A stretch of 64,000 bases of DNA, from NCBI GenBank assembly GCA_009823505.1, contig VZQC01008830.1:23535-87534 (forward strand). Direction: 5' to 3'. Below the pieces are notes generated by a model, which made no database searches, was not told the origin of the DNA, and saw only the letters and a program-made list of their open reading frames with translations. The stretch is from Rhizomys pruinosus (taxonomy: Eukaryota; Chordata; Mammalia; Rodentia; Spalacidae). Below, piece by piece: positions 10,601 through 23,579 of this stretch. Position 1 is the first letter of the stretch; every line of letters starts with the position of its first letter. The translations under genes were made by a program, and so were the position numbers.

Positions 10601-12290
10601 TTACTAGTAAAACAGAAGGAACATTATTGATGGTCATATTAGAGATTTCTGTTGATTATGACATGATAACTGGGGGATTGATAGGGATGATGTTGAGGGG
10701 AAATAAATATTACAGTGAGTTTGCAGGCCAAGGTGAGGAGATAAATGGTATCATTCACAGAAAGAGGAATTATCTCTTGATAATTTGATTCAAAAGGGGA
10801 GAAGGGTTTTTGTTATTTGAATGCTGACTTTTCAGTGTTAAATATCTGAGTGAAGATAAATAAAACAATGGTAAATCATACTGTAATGTTGCTCATAGAT
10901 CCTTTTGCTCTCTCTGTCCAAACATTTATTTCCTTCCACTTGCCCCAATTTGTGCAAGTTTTTTGTTAGCTTTGTGCAGAGAAGGATGATACTTGTTTAG
11001 TGTTACTATACCTTCTGGAAAATGAGGCCTTCTGAATTGCTACTAAGGAGAAGTGTACATAGATATTTCATATCTGCTCTTCTTAGCTTCTGCTACCAAG
11101 TTACATCCATGTAGAATTCCTGGACTAAGACTAGGCCTATCTACCCACACAAGTGGCAACACATCGTCTGCACACCTGGGATGATTGACAACCTGGGTTT
11201 TCTCTGTGGTCATATTTGCTTCAAAGGAAGCAGAGAACATATTTTAAGCCTGGCAGAGAAGCTTTAATATGGGTAGGGCCAGAGAAAAATGGCAGAGGTC
11301 GAGGAATTCTAAAATGAAAAGAAAAAATGAAATAAATTAGGGTGAAATGTTAGAAGAAAGGAAACAAAAAACATGAGTGGGATGGACTTAACCTTGGACA
11401 GGAGGCAAGCATTTTCCCCTATAGGATAATTGTGACCAAAACTGGGGGAATGGACCACCCATGAAATATTGTAGGGCAGAAAAATTCTCATTATCACTAT
11501 TGATGATGTCATTCTGAGACTTGACCTGTCCTTCCTTTCTCCTTTTCAGATTTCTATTCACAATTCTTTCATATGAGAGTTCAGACAGTTCCAGCACTTC
11601 CAAAATTAACACAAGACGATTAGTGAACAGGACTGAATTAGCAGGGCTTTCAAGAGTCAATTCTGTCACTCCTTCTTTAAAGGGAAAGTTCAGAGTTGAA
11701 TCAGGATGCACAGTACTGTGGACTGGCAGTTTGTTTTCCCTTTTGGAGCTTCATTTTTTCCTGTTAATGCTCCCAGAGTGATAGCTCACCTGGCTATTAG
11801 CACATTACACTATGGATATTTACTCTAAGGAGTAAGCAATGATGCCCCTGTTTCTGCTATACATACAGTTCAGAGTTATAAGAATCATGATCCTACAGCT
11901 GCAAGAGAACTTGACCTAGGAACCATACAAAACTGACCATGTAAAGGAGAAATTATTTCATATTTTTAAAAGCATGCATCCAAGGCCGATTTGCTATCAC
12001 CAGAGCTATTCTTTTCCTCTTCCTTATGGCTAACCTAGTTTCTTCATCTGGCATTTGAAATGTCTCCTCTTGTTTTTCCTGTAAGAATATGAAATATAAC
12101 TGTATAATGCCCAGTATGCATGAAGACTATTTAGCGTTCCACTTAATTTCAGATTCAAAATTTATTTTCTGCTTCCTACAAATGTTTCAGTTGGCTAATA
12201 TATACTAGTTGCTGAGACTATATAACTTAGTTCATAAATCAGTCTTGGTTTTCAAAGAATTCATGAACTGGAAAGCAGGGTAGGTAGAGG
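7660..12290. other. No gene recognised
   Basis: AT-rich DNA without a recognisable gene or clear SINE. The longest open stretch is 155 codons on the minus strand (9974-9507). It starts MLSSLFLPLCFSSFQITLPF and is rich in Leu, Phe and Cys without a domain I know. I treat it as chance. Shorter frames near 11388-11711 are also unrecognised. Confidence 0.6.
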
Positions 12291-12321
12291 AAGGAGGATG
12301 GGAGGGAGGGATGGATGGAGG

Positions 12322-12327
<6 letters not shown>

Positions 12328-12368
<41 letters not shown>
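12328..12368. repeat. (GA)n microsatellite
   Basis: About 20 GA units following a G/A-rich lead-in ('gggagggagggatggatgg'). Confidence 0.97.
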
Positions 12369-12371
<3 letters not shown>

Positions 12372-12379
12372 TCCTGTTT

Positions 12380-14430
12380 CTTTCCAGGTGGTTCCACAGT
12401 TGTAGGTACCAAGGATAATGGAGAACAAAGAACTAGGAATGATTTTCCCTGGATCTATCTGGAAATCCTTTCCAGAGAAGGTAGCAGTTGACTTGGTTCA
12501 TAAAGGATTCGACTCTCTCCATGATCTCTAGATATTCCTGAACTCTTCTGTCTTCCTCATTAATTGTTCAACCACATTCACATTCTAAATCATCCTATCT
12601 TCAGGCATTACCATGTACTTTATTAATACTGCTCCCCATGCCTGGGGAGGGCCAGGGCTGCCTTCTGCAGCCTATCTTCTGGGGCTAGTGAATCTTCACA
12701 ACTGCTCTGAGGCTTGTCTCTTGACATGTCTACTTTTCATTTCCTGAACTTCTGTCTGAAAATCCTGCACTCTAGAGCTAGGGGTTGTTCACTCCACCCA
12801 CATCCTTTATTAGGGGTCAGTGACAGCTGAGACTATATACATATAGATATATATATATATATATATATATATGGAAGGGACACCAGATTGAAGAGAAGAG
12901 GGCTGAAACCCAGCTCACAGACTTCTTAAGTCTTGTGTGTTAGCCTGGGATTGGAAGGCAAGTGCACCCTTCTCTAATTAACCTAGACATTATGGCCTAG
13001 TGGCAGCATTGTGGGAGGTTAGAAATGACTCCAGTTAAAGCACTCTCAAGTTGACATTGTGAAAATGTTTGGCGCTTCTATTTATGGCAGGATTGTATGT
13101 TGTATCAAATAAAGATTTAGGACATTTTCTAAAATCTGCACTTCTGATAAATAAAATGGTTTTACTATTATGTCTATACAACTTAAGCGAGATTTGGCAC
13201 ATGGTTACATTAAAAAACTTATTCCTTGTTAACGAGATTAAAATACAAGATCTGTAGTTCAATTTGGTTTGGCAACCATAGTACCTGGGGGCTTTTCTCC
13301 AGACGCACCATCCTTTATGTTCATGGTCTGGTTGCCAAGGATTCTTGCTGTTGTCTTTTACCCTTTCCCTTTTCCCTCTACTGCTCATTTCTTTTCAATC
13401 TTGTAGGCTTTTAATTTTCTTATGGCAAATGGTTTAGCTATTAGGTTGATTTCAGCCAAGACCATTTAGTTTCTGCCCAGGAGACTAATCTTCATAACCA
13501 AACATGGTCTTTGTCCTAAATAGAAACAGCTCTCTCCCAGAGAGGAATGTTATAGCAAACTCAAGTAGCAAGCTTTCCTGTTTTTCAGGATAGTTATATA
13601 GGCAGTAATTGAGAGGAGGGAGGAGTGTATTCATGAAAGAGGGCTGACCCACTATAATTACAGCAATCATCTCATCCTGCTTTTCTCAATGTACATAAAG
13701 TTATAATGTGCTATGGTCGATAGATAATGCTATTTACATATGTCTAACCTCTCAATTGGTCCATGGAGCTTAGAATATTAGGAATCAGAGAGATTATAAA
13801 ATTTTTAACCCTTATTTTTCCCTTGATTTTCAAATAGAGCAATTGAAGCAAAGGGAGGGGTTATGACCTGTGCAAGTCCCTTATTGTGGAGCTTATTTGT
13901 GTTAAAACTTGAATTTCTGCTGGACTGACTGTGCCCTCTCTTGTTCTTGACTCTTAGGACATGCAAATTACATGTCAAAAGTTGTACTTTTCATTGCACA
14001 GCTTCTTTTATCCTTAGATGTGATTTGAATGGGTGATTAATAGCATATACCACTTACCAGTTTGACACTCTCCCTGAAAGAAGCTTAATGGAAATGCTCT
14101 CTGCAAGGCCCTTGTTCAGGTATATGTTGGACCTCTGGGTGACAGGAATAGGAAATTGGCATTCTGCACTCTATTCTGGTCCTGCCCAGGAACTGGACTT
14201 ATCCATGATGATGCCCTTATAAAACCAACACCCAGTGCCTTTATGCCATTATTCTCCCTGTAACAAAGAGTAAATATTCTGTGGGATGAAATTCATATGT
14301 CTTCTCACCAGAAAATTAGGGCAAAGGATTGAAAGACAAGAAGAATGTCTTGCCAGAATGAAAGGGTAAGGACATTGGTATGGTTCTCTCTCGTCTGATT
14401 TCCTTGGAGCCACATGCAGTGGCAGGTCTG
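12380..14430. other. No gene recognised; (TA)n at 12847-12870
   Basis: Apart from the TA microsatellite near 12847-12870 this stretch shows no recognised repeat or gene. A 117-codon minus-strand frame at 13388-13035 (MSSRGKRERVKDNSKNPWQP) has no domain I know and no context supporting it. Confidence 0.55.
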
Positions 14431-14439
14431 GGGAGAGTG

Positions 14440-14830
14440 TTTCTGCATTAGTTATTTTCCTGTTGCTGTGATCCAACACCATGGCCCAAAGTGACTTATG
14501 GAAGAGTTTATCTTGGCTTATGGTTTTGAGGGATAAGAGTCCATCATGGAAGCAAGGCATAACAACAAATGGCAGGCATAGCAGTGTGGGCTGGAGGCTG
14601 AGATATCACATCCTCAACTGCGAACTTGAAGCAGAGAGAGCAGACTGGAAGTGGGATGGAGTTTAGAACTTACAAAGCCCATCCCCAGTGACAGACTTTC
14701 TCTAACAAGGCCACACCTCTTAAAGATGTCACCACCTCTCCCAACAGCACCAACTGGGGATAGAAGGTTCAAATATGCGAGCCTGTGGGAAGCCTTTCTT
14801 TCAAGCCTCCACATTTCCTTTTGCCTATTT
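14440..14830 (+). repeat. Rodent interspersed repeat, 'tgctgtgac' family
   Basis: It opens with 'cctgttgctgtgatccaaca' and contains 'gacttatggaagagtttatc', 'cccatccccagtgacagact' and 'caaggccacacctctta'. I recall this as a common mouse/rat interspersed repeat but cannot name the family safely. Related copies lie at 47695-48035, 54425-54845 and 59671-60075. The copy in L1 has an 8-bp duplication, compatible with a DNA transposon. Confidence 0.6.
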
Positions 14831-14839
14831 TTCTTTTGC

Positions 14840-15223
14840 TAAATTTGCTGCCTCAGTAGATGTTGAATGCTATTTTCTGACCTTTGTCAATTAAATTGTA
14901 CTGCTAAAGGGAGCTCTTCGACTCACGTTGCAGCAAATCTTAACTTCTTTTGCTAAAATTTGGCAATTTTGAACTTTGTTTTGAACTTCCCCCTGCTGGT
15001 GAGAGTAATTGGCATGTATTCTGCTCAGAAGCTGAGCAATTGGAAAGAAGGGAATTAGAGTCTCATGGTAATAAAATGCCTTCCCTTACTCCTAGTTAAT
15101 GATTTTTCCCCTTAAGCACACAGAGAGAAATGAATATTTCTTCCATTAGCTATTAAATTCTGATCATTAACTGGCTGTGGTTAAGAAGGAATCCAAATTC
15201 TCTTGAACAATATATATATATAT

Positions 15224-15255
<32 letters not shown>

Positions 15256-16250
15256 TTCACAAATACAAAAGCAATAATCTGTAGATTGACACTGTCTTGT
15301 GTTCATTCTTTGGTATTTATGACAAATTACCATGGCTGCTGGGATTATAATGAAGTAGAAGGATGGAATAGTACAGTCTGCTTCTGGCTAATGCTTTCTA
15401 TGTTTTGTTTGGGGCTTTTTATTGGTTATGAGACATGTAATTAGATAACTATCCCTGTTAGGCTCATGCCCCAAATAAGAGTTGAGAGTCCCTGCATGAA
15501 CTCTTGGTACAAAGCAAGCATGTACACTCAGTAACTGCAATGAATAAACAAGAATCAGCGGAGTATATTTCTTCAGCACCTATACTTTGCAAAATGTGTT
15601 TTGGCTTCTCAGAGAAATTTTCTACTTTTTTTTGTATTTTAAGTGACTTTCTTGTTTTTGAAGATGATAAATACATAGCTTCCAGATACACTGGATTTTA
15701 ATATGCTAGCTGTGATTTCTAGGGCTTGAATTAAGGGAGAAAACAATGAGAAATTAAAGGCCATTCTCAGAAAATATTTTCTACTTTTTTGCAAATCCTT
15801 TTCACAAGTTCAACTCTGCAGTACACATCCATAATTTATAAAAGCTCCTTTGATGAGGAATGATGTGGAACAACACACTGAAAATGCAGCATACTTTATA
15901 AATGTTAAATATGTAACTCATGCCTCTTTGTGATCTACAGATGCAGATATTCTATCTTTCCTGTATGCCGTATTCACATATTTTACCTGCTTTCAAAATG
16001 CTATTCAATTCTGATAAATAGGCAGAGATGACTCAGAAACAGTTTCCTGCCTTCAACCTACTTATAATTTGGTAGGGAAAACAAATCATGGACACAAGCA
16101 ATGTTGATGGGGGACATGAATGGAGGCATCAGCTTGGACTCTGCTTATAATGGCATGACTTTGAACTTGATACATATGAGTTCAGTCAACTGTAAGCTAG
16201 CCCTAATATGAAATTAAAATTGTGACTCTAGGATTCCATGTATATGTCAT
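14840..16250. other. No gene recognised; (TA)n at 15211-15254
   Basis: Contains an imperfect TA microsatellite. No gene is recognised and no SINE is clearly seen. Confidence 0.55.
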
Positions 16251-16254
16251 GAAA

Positions 16255-16375
16255 ACATAATTCATGGGTTGAGACATGGGGGGGGGGAGCTGGGTTTGGT
16301 TGGGAACCATTGTTTGAGATGTACAGATGTTTGAAAAATAAACAAATAAAAAAGAAAAAAAAGAAAATATGTCAC
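16255..16375 (+). mobile_element. L1 3'-end fragment
   Basis: 'gttgagacatgggggggggg', then 'ttggttgggaaccattg' and an A-rich tail with 'aaataaacaaataaaaaag'. It matches the end of the L1 3' region at 62760-62860, including the G run and 'ggaaccattgt' block. Confidence 0.6.
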
Positions 16376-16850
16376 AGGACCAGTATTTTTCCTGTTATTC
16401 CTGTACTGAAATTTTCTTAGCATTTACTGGGAAGGTGAGTGTATGTGCTCAGTTGTTTTCTTGAGTGACTTAATGGGTAGAAAATGTGCTAATGAAATCA
16501 GAGTAATGAAAGCTTATTTCAGATTTTAATATCAGTAAAGAGTTAATGGAGGAGATACCGTGTTTGAAAGAGGTAAGAGGTAAGAATTTTCATACAAGGG
16601 AAGCTGTGTTGCACAATGGAAAGAATTTGGGACTTGTAGACAAAAAATTGGTGTTAAGATCCAAGTGGCAGATCTTCTAGGTGCATCACTTTCATTCTTT
16701 TATATAAAAGAAGCAAAGCTTTGAGAATTTTTATATAAAAATAAAGAATGAGAGGATGATAGAAATCACTTGACAGATTCGCTATGGAAATAGATACACT
16801 GGTACAGAGGATGGGAAAACATCTGCTACAGTGATCCAAAATATGACTCA

Positions 16851-17000
16851 AACCAGGCACACGCCTTTAATCCCAGCACTCCAGAGGCAGAGGAAGAGGC
16901 AGGCAGATCTCTGTGAGTTCAAGGCCAGCCTGGTCTACAGAGCAAATTCCAGTACAGCTGAGGCTACAGGGAGACTCTGTCTCAAAAAGACCAAAAAAAT
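16851..17000 (+). mobile_element. B1 SINE, 5' truncated
   Basis: Starts at 'aaccaggcacacgcctttaa', continues through 'gttcaaggccagcctggtct' and ends in 'ctcaaaaagaccaaaaaaat'. The first bases of the usual B1 head are missing. Confidence 0.9.
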
Positions 17001-17470
17001 GAGTCAATAGGTAGGAATAAGAAAGAATTGAAGGAGCAGAGAGGTGGAAGATGAATTGCCTGCATATCTGCAGACTGGTGAAAGTATTTCATTGACATGG
17101 GGTAGATGCCAAATATTAGATTCAAGCGGTATAGAAACACAAAAGACATGATTAAGAATGTGGAGTAATATAGCTCTGTTCTCTATATTGACTTCATAGA
17201 GGGAAAAAATTACTAGTACAAATACAGTACACTCCCGCATCCAAAGCCTGTGTGACTTGCTCCACACCTAAAGTTCATATTTATCATTCTTTCTTATGAA
17301 GGAAGCTTTGACTATATTATTCACACTAAAGTCATTAATAGTATATATTGCTTTTGAAAGAAGTATTGATCAGATTAGCATTTATATTCCTTCATCAGCC
17401 TCAGAGGTGAATGCTCATAATGCCATGCCATTTCACATTTCACATTCTTATGATATTAGGGAAAATAACA

Positions 17471-17630
17471 AGCTGGGTGTGGTGGCACATGCCTTTAGTC
17501 TCAGCACTTGCAAGGCAAAGACAGGAAGATCTCTATGAGATTGTGGTCAGACTTGTCTACATAGTGACTTCCATGCCAATTGAGGTTCCAGACAGATCCT
17601 GTCTTAAAACAACAACAATAAGAAAATATT
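17471..17630 (+). mobile_element. B1 SINE, diverged
   Basis: 'agctgggtgtggtggcacat' head, a degraded middle, and an A-rich tail 'aaaacaacaacaataagaaa'. Confidence 0.85.
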
Positions 17631-17761
17631 GGCAACAAAATATAATGGAATTAAGATGCAACTTTCAATAGTTACCTCAACCAAAGATATCAGATATGGG
17701 ATTGGAAGGGGCTTGACCAGGGTTAACTCCTAGATTTGTGGGTTAGGAGAAGAATGATGCT

Positions 17762-17899
17762 AGGCCTGGTGTGGTGGTGCTCGCCTTTGATACTAGCACT
17801 TGGGAGGCAGAGGCAGGTGGATCTTTGTGTGTTCAAGGCCAGCCTGGTCTACATAGTGAGTTCCAGGACAGCCACAGCTACAGGGAGACCCTGTCCCAA

Positions 17900-17951
<52 letters not shown>
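17762..17951 (+). mobile_element. B1 SINE with (GA)n tail
   Basis: Head 'ggcctggtgtggtggtgctc' and 'acttgggaggcagaggcagg', followed by a pure GA microsatellite (about 17900-17951) where the A tail would be. This is the usual way SINE tails seed microsatellites. Confidence 0.93.
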
Positions 17952-17954
<3 letters not shown>

Positions 17955-19525
17955 AAAGTTGTCTCGTGGACTTGAAGCTTCTAAGGGAGGAATTTTTTTT
18001 TTTTGCTAAGTTTGAGAGCAAAGTGCTGGCCAAGTTGGTATGTAGGCAGCCAGTGCAAGAAGCATTTGTCAGACATAGTACTTTTGAAGTTCATTTGCAT
18101 AAAGACCACAATGAACATTAAGCAATTTGTGTAGTGTCACCTTTCTGATCCAGTTATTACAGCTCTTGATATGCTTCCAAATACTAATAGGGATCTAACA
18201 TTCCTTGGAGAGTTCTTACTATGTGGTAGACATTTTTCCTGAGTGTTTTAAATTGATTATCTCACTTAATGCTCACAATAAGCCTATAAAGTGGTGCTAT
18301 TACTATTTCCTTTTTACCGGTATGGAAAATTATAAAATACACATCAAATTAGGTCGGTTATTGAATGGAGTCTCTGTGACTCCATCATTCAAATACTTTT
18401 GTACCAAGGTTGCCTATGTAAATGTTAATTTCAGATAAACAGTAATTTTCAAAATATAAGTGTGCCACATTCTAAATTTGGCATATGATTATGCTAAAAT
18501 TTATTCATCATTGATTTGTAATTAAGATAGAATTTTAGTGGGGGATGTCCTGTTCTGCATTTTGATTTGGTGAATATGGAAGCCTATTGCTAAGAGGAGT
18601 CACCCTCTGGATGCTCTCCCAGACACCTAGAGTTAAGTCTCTTTTGGTCAATCCCTTATTCTAGGGCTATCTTTTACCATGTTGATATAATTTTGGGGTC
18701 TTTTGGACATACTAGCTATTTCTGGATTGAGACAAGAGGATTCTACCCTATTTATCCTTACAATCAGTCTTTCTGCATGCGTGCTATAGTGCCTGGGCGA
18801 ACTGCAAATCCTCATACCCATATCTCAACAGATTCCATTATTACTTAGAGGTTGTACTTCTTCATCTTTGCCTTGATTTCCTTTTAATCACAAAGGAGTA
18901 GATGATCACCAAAAGGAGCATGGAGTGAAAACAGGACAGAAGTAACACAGCAGGAAAGCATCCATTATGAGTGCAAACCATGAAGGAGGGGTCTGTCCAG
19001 GTGGAGGAAGGGCAGAAGCAAAGATACCGTGAGGTAAACCTGAGCTAGATGAGATGCCCTCTCTGTTCCTGCAGATTCCTTCTTTTTAGTTCCCAACTTC
19101 TTTACTGAAAATTGGCTGAGTAGCCTGTCCTTTGGATGACTTTCTTTCTCACTAAATTGTATCAATCCAGTCATTTAAAAATCTAAGTCCTATATGTTTC
19201 TGCATGTGTGTTGACAAGGCATCAAGAGGAAACTCCAAAAAATTATAAACTTAAAAAATCCATGTTATGTATAATTAGTCACAGTTGCCGAACAAGCTCA
19301 AGTGATATGAGAAATAAGGTTCAAGTATTCAATGAGTTATGTTCAAATGACTTGAAGAGATGAAAGAACAGTGTCTGATAGATACCTGAAAATAAAGACG
19401 ATGTTACTGGATCCAGGCCAGCTCTTATAATCTGAGATTCTCTTTAGGATTCCTGGATGCAAGTTAGTTCAATAAGCAGAACACCTCTCTCTTCAGAGCA
19501 CTGCTAGCGAGAACTATTCAGCTTA
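17955..19525. other. No gene recognised
   Basis: No gene, SINE or clear L1 segment could be recognised. Short open frames are scattered and unsupported. Confidence 0.5.
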
Positions 19526-19527
19526 TC

Positions 19528-19539
19528 TTTAAAAAAATT

Positions 19540-19578
<39 letters not shown>

Positions 19579-19783
19579 TTATTTTATGTGTATGAGTGTA
19601 CTGTCCCATGTAGGTTGGTGCACCCATGTCGTGCAATGCTGTGGAGGTCAGAAGAGGGCGTCAGATTCCCCTGGAACTGAAGTTAAAGATGGTTCTTAGC
19701 CACCATGTGGGTGCTGGGAATCAAACCCAGGTCCTCAGCAATAGCTGTCAGTGCTCCTAACTGCTGATCCATCTCTCCAGCCC
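19528..19783 (-). mobile_element. B2 SINE with (TTTA)n tail
   Basis: The left end is a TTTA microsatellite (about 19540-19580), grown from the A-rich tail of a minus-strand B2. The body has 'tgtgtatgagtgtactgtcc', 'gaggtcagaagagggcgtca' and ends 'ccatctctccagcccc'. Confidence 0.93.
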
Positions 19784-19789
19784 CTCAGC

Positions 19790-21120
19790 TTATCTTTTGA
19801 TTAAAACAGTTCACCAGAAATGCCCATGTGCAAATCAACAATTGATGACTTTCAAACTCTTAATGTAAGCCACTTTATACAATAAAAGTGCCTACAATGA
19901 AAGAAATCTTTCAAGATCAGCAAACAAGACTGGTGGCTTGTTGACTTTTGTTTTTAACTCTTTAATTTGCACCTTGTCCCTAAAAGGATTTGAGGTGACT
20001 TGCAATGAAATGGACTGCAACAGATAAAAAATAAGTGAAGGAGTTGGGAGAAATGGTGAAAAGCAAATGTGTGCATTCCTGTCCTTAGCTGTGTCCTTCA
20101 AGGCTGATCTTCATTCTACGCTGACTCTTTCTGACTCTGACGGCTGATTTTTGTGGTGAGAATACATGATCATCCCTTTTTCGTTTACCTTATAATGTGG
20201 AATTTCTGCCCAGATCTTTAATCTAATCATGCTTACTTTGAGTACAGGATCTTGAGTACAGATGGTGCCAGTTCTCTGTGTTAGTCTCTCTCTAGGAAGC
20301 TGGAAGCCTTGACTATTAACTCTGCAAGTGGGAAGTAGGAGGTCATCCTTAATTTTCACTCAGAACAGGGTTCTAAACATCTTTTTTAATTGATGACTTA
20401 TCTCCTTATAGTATCTTCTTTATAGCATCAGAATTCATATGGAGACAGTACTGGTAACCGGTAACTAGCTCTGAGCTATTCATGCAAAGTTGTTTACTTT
20501 TTCCCATTGGGCATTAGTTTTTACCTGAGACTTTTAATCTAATTTGTTAATACTATTATCATTCATGTAGTCAGTAATATTGTACTGTCATCATTCATCA
20601 TCATTATCACTAATGGTAGTTCAGGGCTGTAGTAAAAGTAATTATAGTTATTTCCTAATGAACACACACGTGGAGATATAATGTAGCATTACTTCTCAGA
20701 TAATTGTAGCACATCAGCTACCATGTCATTGATAATTTGATTTATGTTGTAACTGTCAAAACAAGCTCAAGTTCTAAAGTAATGATAGAAATATGTTTAG
20801 ACTTCTGGGTTATAACTTGACATTTATTTGGTTATCAGGCTTTAACTGTAACCTATCTCATCTGGCTTGGAATGGGAAATTCATTTTGTTATTTCATGTG
20901 CTAGATTTTAAAATTGAATATGTTAAAGTCTTACAACTATCATTAAAATGATTTTTTCTAAGCTGTTTTTGTTGTATTACTGTTAGGAGTTGAATGGCTC
21001 ACATAATGAATTCTAGTACATTTTACTACTATATATTTCTTTTACTTGGTTTTTAGTTTTTCTTATTGAAAATTGCCTAACATATATCATATGAATTTGC
21101 CTTATCATCAAATCAGTTCA
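19790..21120. other. No gene recognised
   Basis: AT-rich DNA with no recognised gene or repeat. Confidence 0.5.
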
Positions 21121-21125
21121 GTCAT

Positions 21126-21126
21126 T

Positions 21127-21177
<51 letters not shown>

Positions 21178-21322
21178 TTGGTCTTTTTGAGACAGGGTCT
21201 CCCTGTAGTCCCAGCTGTCCTGGAACTCACTCTGTAGACCAGGCTGGCCTTGAACTCACAAAGATCCACCTGCCTCTGCCTCCTGAGTGCTAGGATTAAA
21301 GGCGTGCGCCACCATGCCCAGC
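21126..21322 (-). mobile_element. B1 SINE with (TTTA)n tail
   Basis: TTTA microsatellite at about 21127-21179, then 'gagacagggtctccctgtag', ending 'gcgtgcgccaccatgcccag'. Confidence 0.95.
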
Positions 21323-21785
21323 TCAGTTCAGTCATTTTAAATTAGAGCTTCTTTGCCTTTCTGCCTGCATACACAGGACTTTTGTTACTTAGAATCGTGT
21401 TTGACAATTCTGCCCATATATGTAGTGCATTCTGATTGTTCTCATCCCATTTTCTCATTTCCCTCTTTCCCTGTCTACCTGCCCCTTTCTACTAATCCCG
21501 TTTCCACATTCATGTCTTTTTGTTTTGTTTGCATCCCTTTGGATTTGACCAGGGCAGCCTGTGGGGCCATGGGATTGGTATCATCCCCTGGAATCTTGTG
21601 GCTTCATCAGCAGGCACACAACTGAAGGTAGTGGCTCTCCCTTCCCGACAGTCTGTTAGTAGCTAATAGCTGAGCAGTAAGGACCCCTTTCTTACCCATG
21701 AGCAATTGTTCAGAGGGCCTTTCTTGTGTAGGCCAAGTACAAGTAACATCAGCACACAGAGGAATTTTAAAAGCAACTTCTTTTT

Positions 21786-22012
21786 AAAAACAAAATTATT
21801 TATTATTTTTTATTTTCTGCATATGAGTATATTGCTTGTATGAATGTAAGTGCATCCGTGTCATGCAATGCATGCAGAGGTCAGAAGAGGATGTCGGATC
21901 CCCTGGAACTGGAGTTACGGACAGTTGCTAGCTTCCATGTGGTACTGGGAATTGAACCTGGGTCTTCTGTAAGAGCAGTCATTTTTCTTTACTGGAGCCA
22001 TCTCTCCAGCCC
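21786..22012 (-). mobile_element. B2/B3-type SINE
   Basis: AT-rich 3' end, 'gcatatgagtatattgcttg', 'gaggtcagaagaggatgtcg', 'ggaactggagttacgg', ending 'gccatctctccagccc'. Confidence 0.9.
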
Positions 22013-22065
22013 TAAGAGAAACTTCTAAAGTAGTAAATTTGTAATGCTCAAATTCATCAATTATA

Positions 22066-22225
22066 TTTATTTATTTATTTTGTATTTTTGAGACAGGGAC
22101 TCCCTGTAGCCCCAGCTGGCCTGGAACTCTCTTTGTAGATCAGACTAGGCTTGAACTCACAGAGATATGCCTGCCTCTGCCTCCCAAGTGCTGGGATTAA
22201 AGGCATGTGCCACCATGCCTGTCTT
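22066..22225 (-). mobile_element. B1 SINE
   Basis: T-rich left end, 'gagacagggactccctgtag' and 'ctgcctcccaagtgctggga', ending 'gtgccaccatgcctgtc'. The DNA at 22235-22920 shows nothing recognisable. Confidence 0.94.
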
Positions 22226-22924
22226 AACATTTTTTGACATGACCGTAGGTTCATATGCAATTGTAAGAAATAACACATACTGTATTCAGTTTCTCAAGTG
22301 ATGCTATTTTACAAAAATTGTAATACAATGTTAAACCAAGATAATGACATTTGTATAATCAGCATACAGAATAATTAGTTGTTTCCTCATGTTATTTCTC
22401 ATGTTGTTGTGTTATAACAATATCTACCTTCTATCTCCATTAGCTTCATATGTAATAATTTATAAGAATATTCTACTTAATGCCTTTTATAAAGTGGGTG
22501 GAGATCTTCTATCTCAATTAGTCCATGATTGAATGAATTATCCATAGAAAACTGTATTTTATGGGCCTCTAATTAGGTGTGTACTTCTTTACATGCAGCA
22601 AATTTTGGTTCTGATAAGTAGCAGAGGCAATGTGGAACTAGCTTTAGACAATTACTTTGGGCCAAAGGAATTAGCGGTCTTACTGAAGTCTTTACAGTGA
22701 TCACGTTTTGAGGGTCAGGAGGATATTACAGGACATCTTAAGCAAAGAGACAGAATTATTGGCTAATTCAAAGGCATGGATATCCAATACAAAATACAAT
22801 ATTGCCCAAAGTAAGGTGGAAATTTATTTGACTATTTCCAGGATTCCTGTATGGAAATCTTTGAAGTTCTACTCTGCATGTGTGTATATGAAGTGGGTGG
22901 CAAGAATGAGTGATATTCTTTTCT

Positions 22925-23159
22925 TTAATTTTATTTATTTTTGTATGTGTATGAATGTACTGTCTGCATGTAGGTTTGTGCACCCATGTTGTGCAATGCC
23001 TCGGAGGTCAGAGAGCATCTCAGATTCCCCTGGAACTGGAGTTCTCCTGGAATTGGAGTTACAGACTGTTCTTAGCCACCATGTGGGTGCTGGGGACCAA
23101 ACCCAGGTCCTCTGCAAGAGCAGTCAGTGCTCTTAACTTCTAGGCTATCTCTCCAGCCC
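22925..23159 (-). mobile_element. B2 SINE, internally duplicated subfamily
   Basis: Minus-strand B2 that carries the 17-bp block twice ('ggaactggagttctcctgg' followed by 'aattggagttacag'). The ends are 'tatgtgtatgaatgtactgt' and 'gctatctctccagccca'. Confidence 0.93.
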
Positions 23160-23169
23160 AGTGAGTGAT

Positions 23170-23250
23170 ATTCTTATATCAGTGGTAGAGCACATGTTTA
23201 ATATTCTTGAGTCTCTGAGTTCAATCCTAAGAAGAATCAAAAAAGGAAGT
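23170..23250 (+). mobile_element. ID SINE fragment
   Basis: 'atatcagtggtagagcacat', then 'gagtctctgagttcaatcct' and an A-rich end. It matches the tRNA-Ala-like ID head with its B box, and lacks the first bases. Confidence 0.6.
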
Positions 23251-23579
23251 TTATGATCTATACTGTCTGTTGCTGCCTCCATATTAATCTAGTACTACTC
23301 AATATTTACTATATCCAGTTGTACCCTAGTTCCTTACTAGAGGTATGATACCTCATTTCTTGCCTCCTAACTTAGTACAGAGTAAGTACTTCTACCGCCA
23401 TACCCCCAGCTTGATATCCCCACCTTTTAGCAGGGCTGAAGGTCCAGGAGACGCCCTTCCTTAATCAAAATTTGTTTCAGTGTCTAGCATGTGCCCACAT
23501 AGCTCATTACTAAGATTTAAAATTGAGAGTTGAGATTAAAACTTTATTACCACTCCCCCCCCCCAGAGCTCTAGTAGTG

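Noticed and set aside
17771..18121. 116-codon frame with an Arg-Glu repeat
   Set aside because: It is a B1 SINE plus its GA microsatellite tail.
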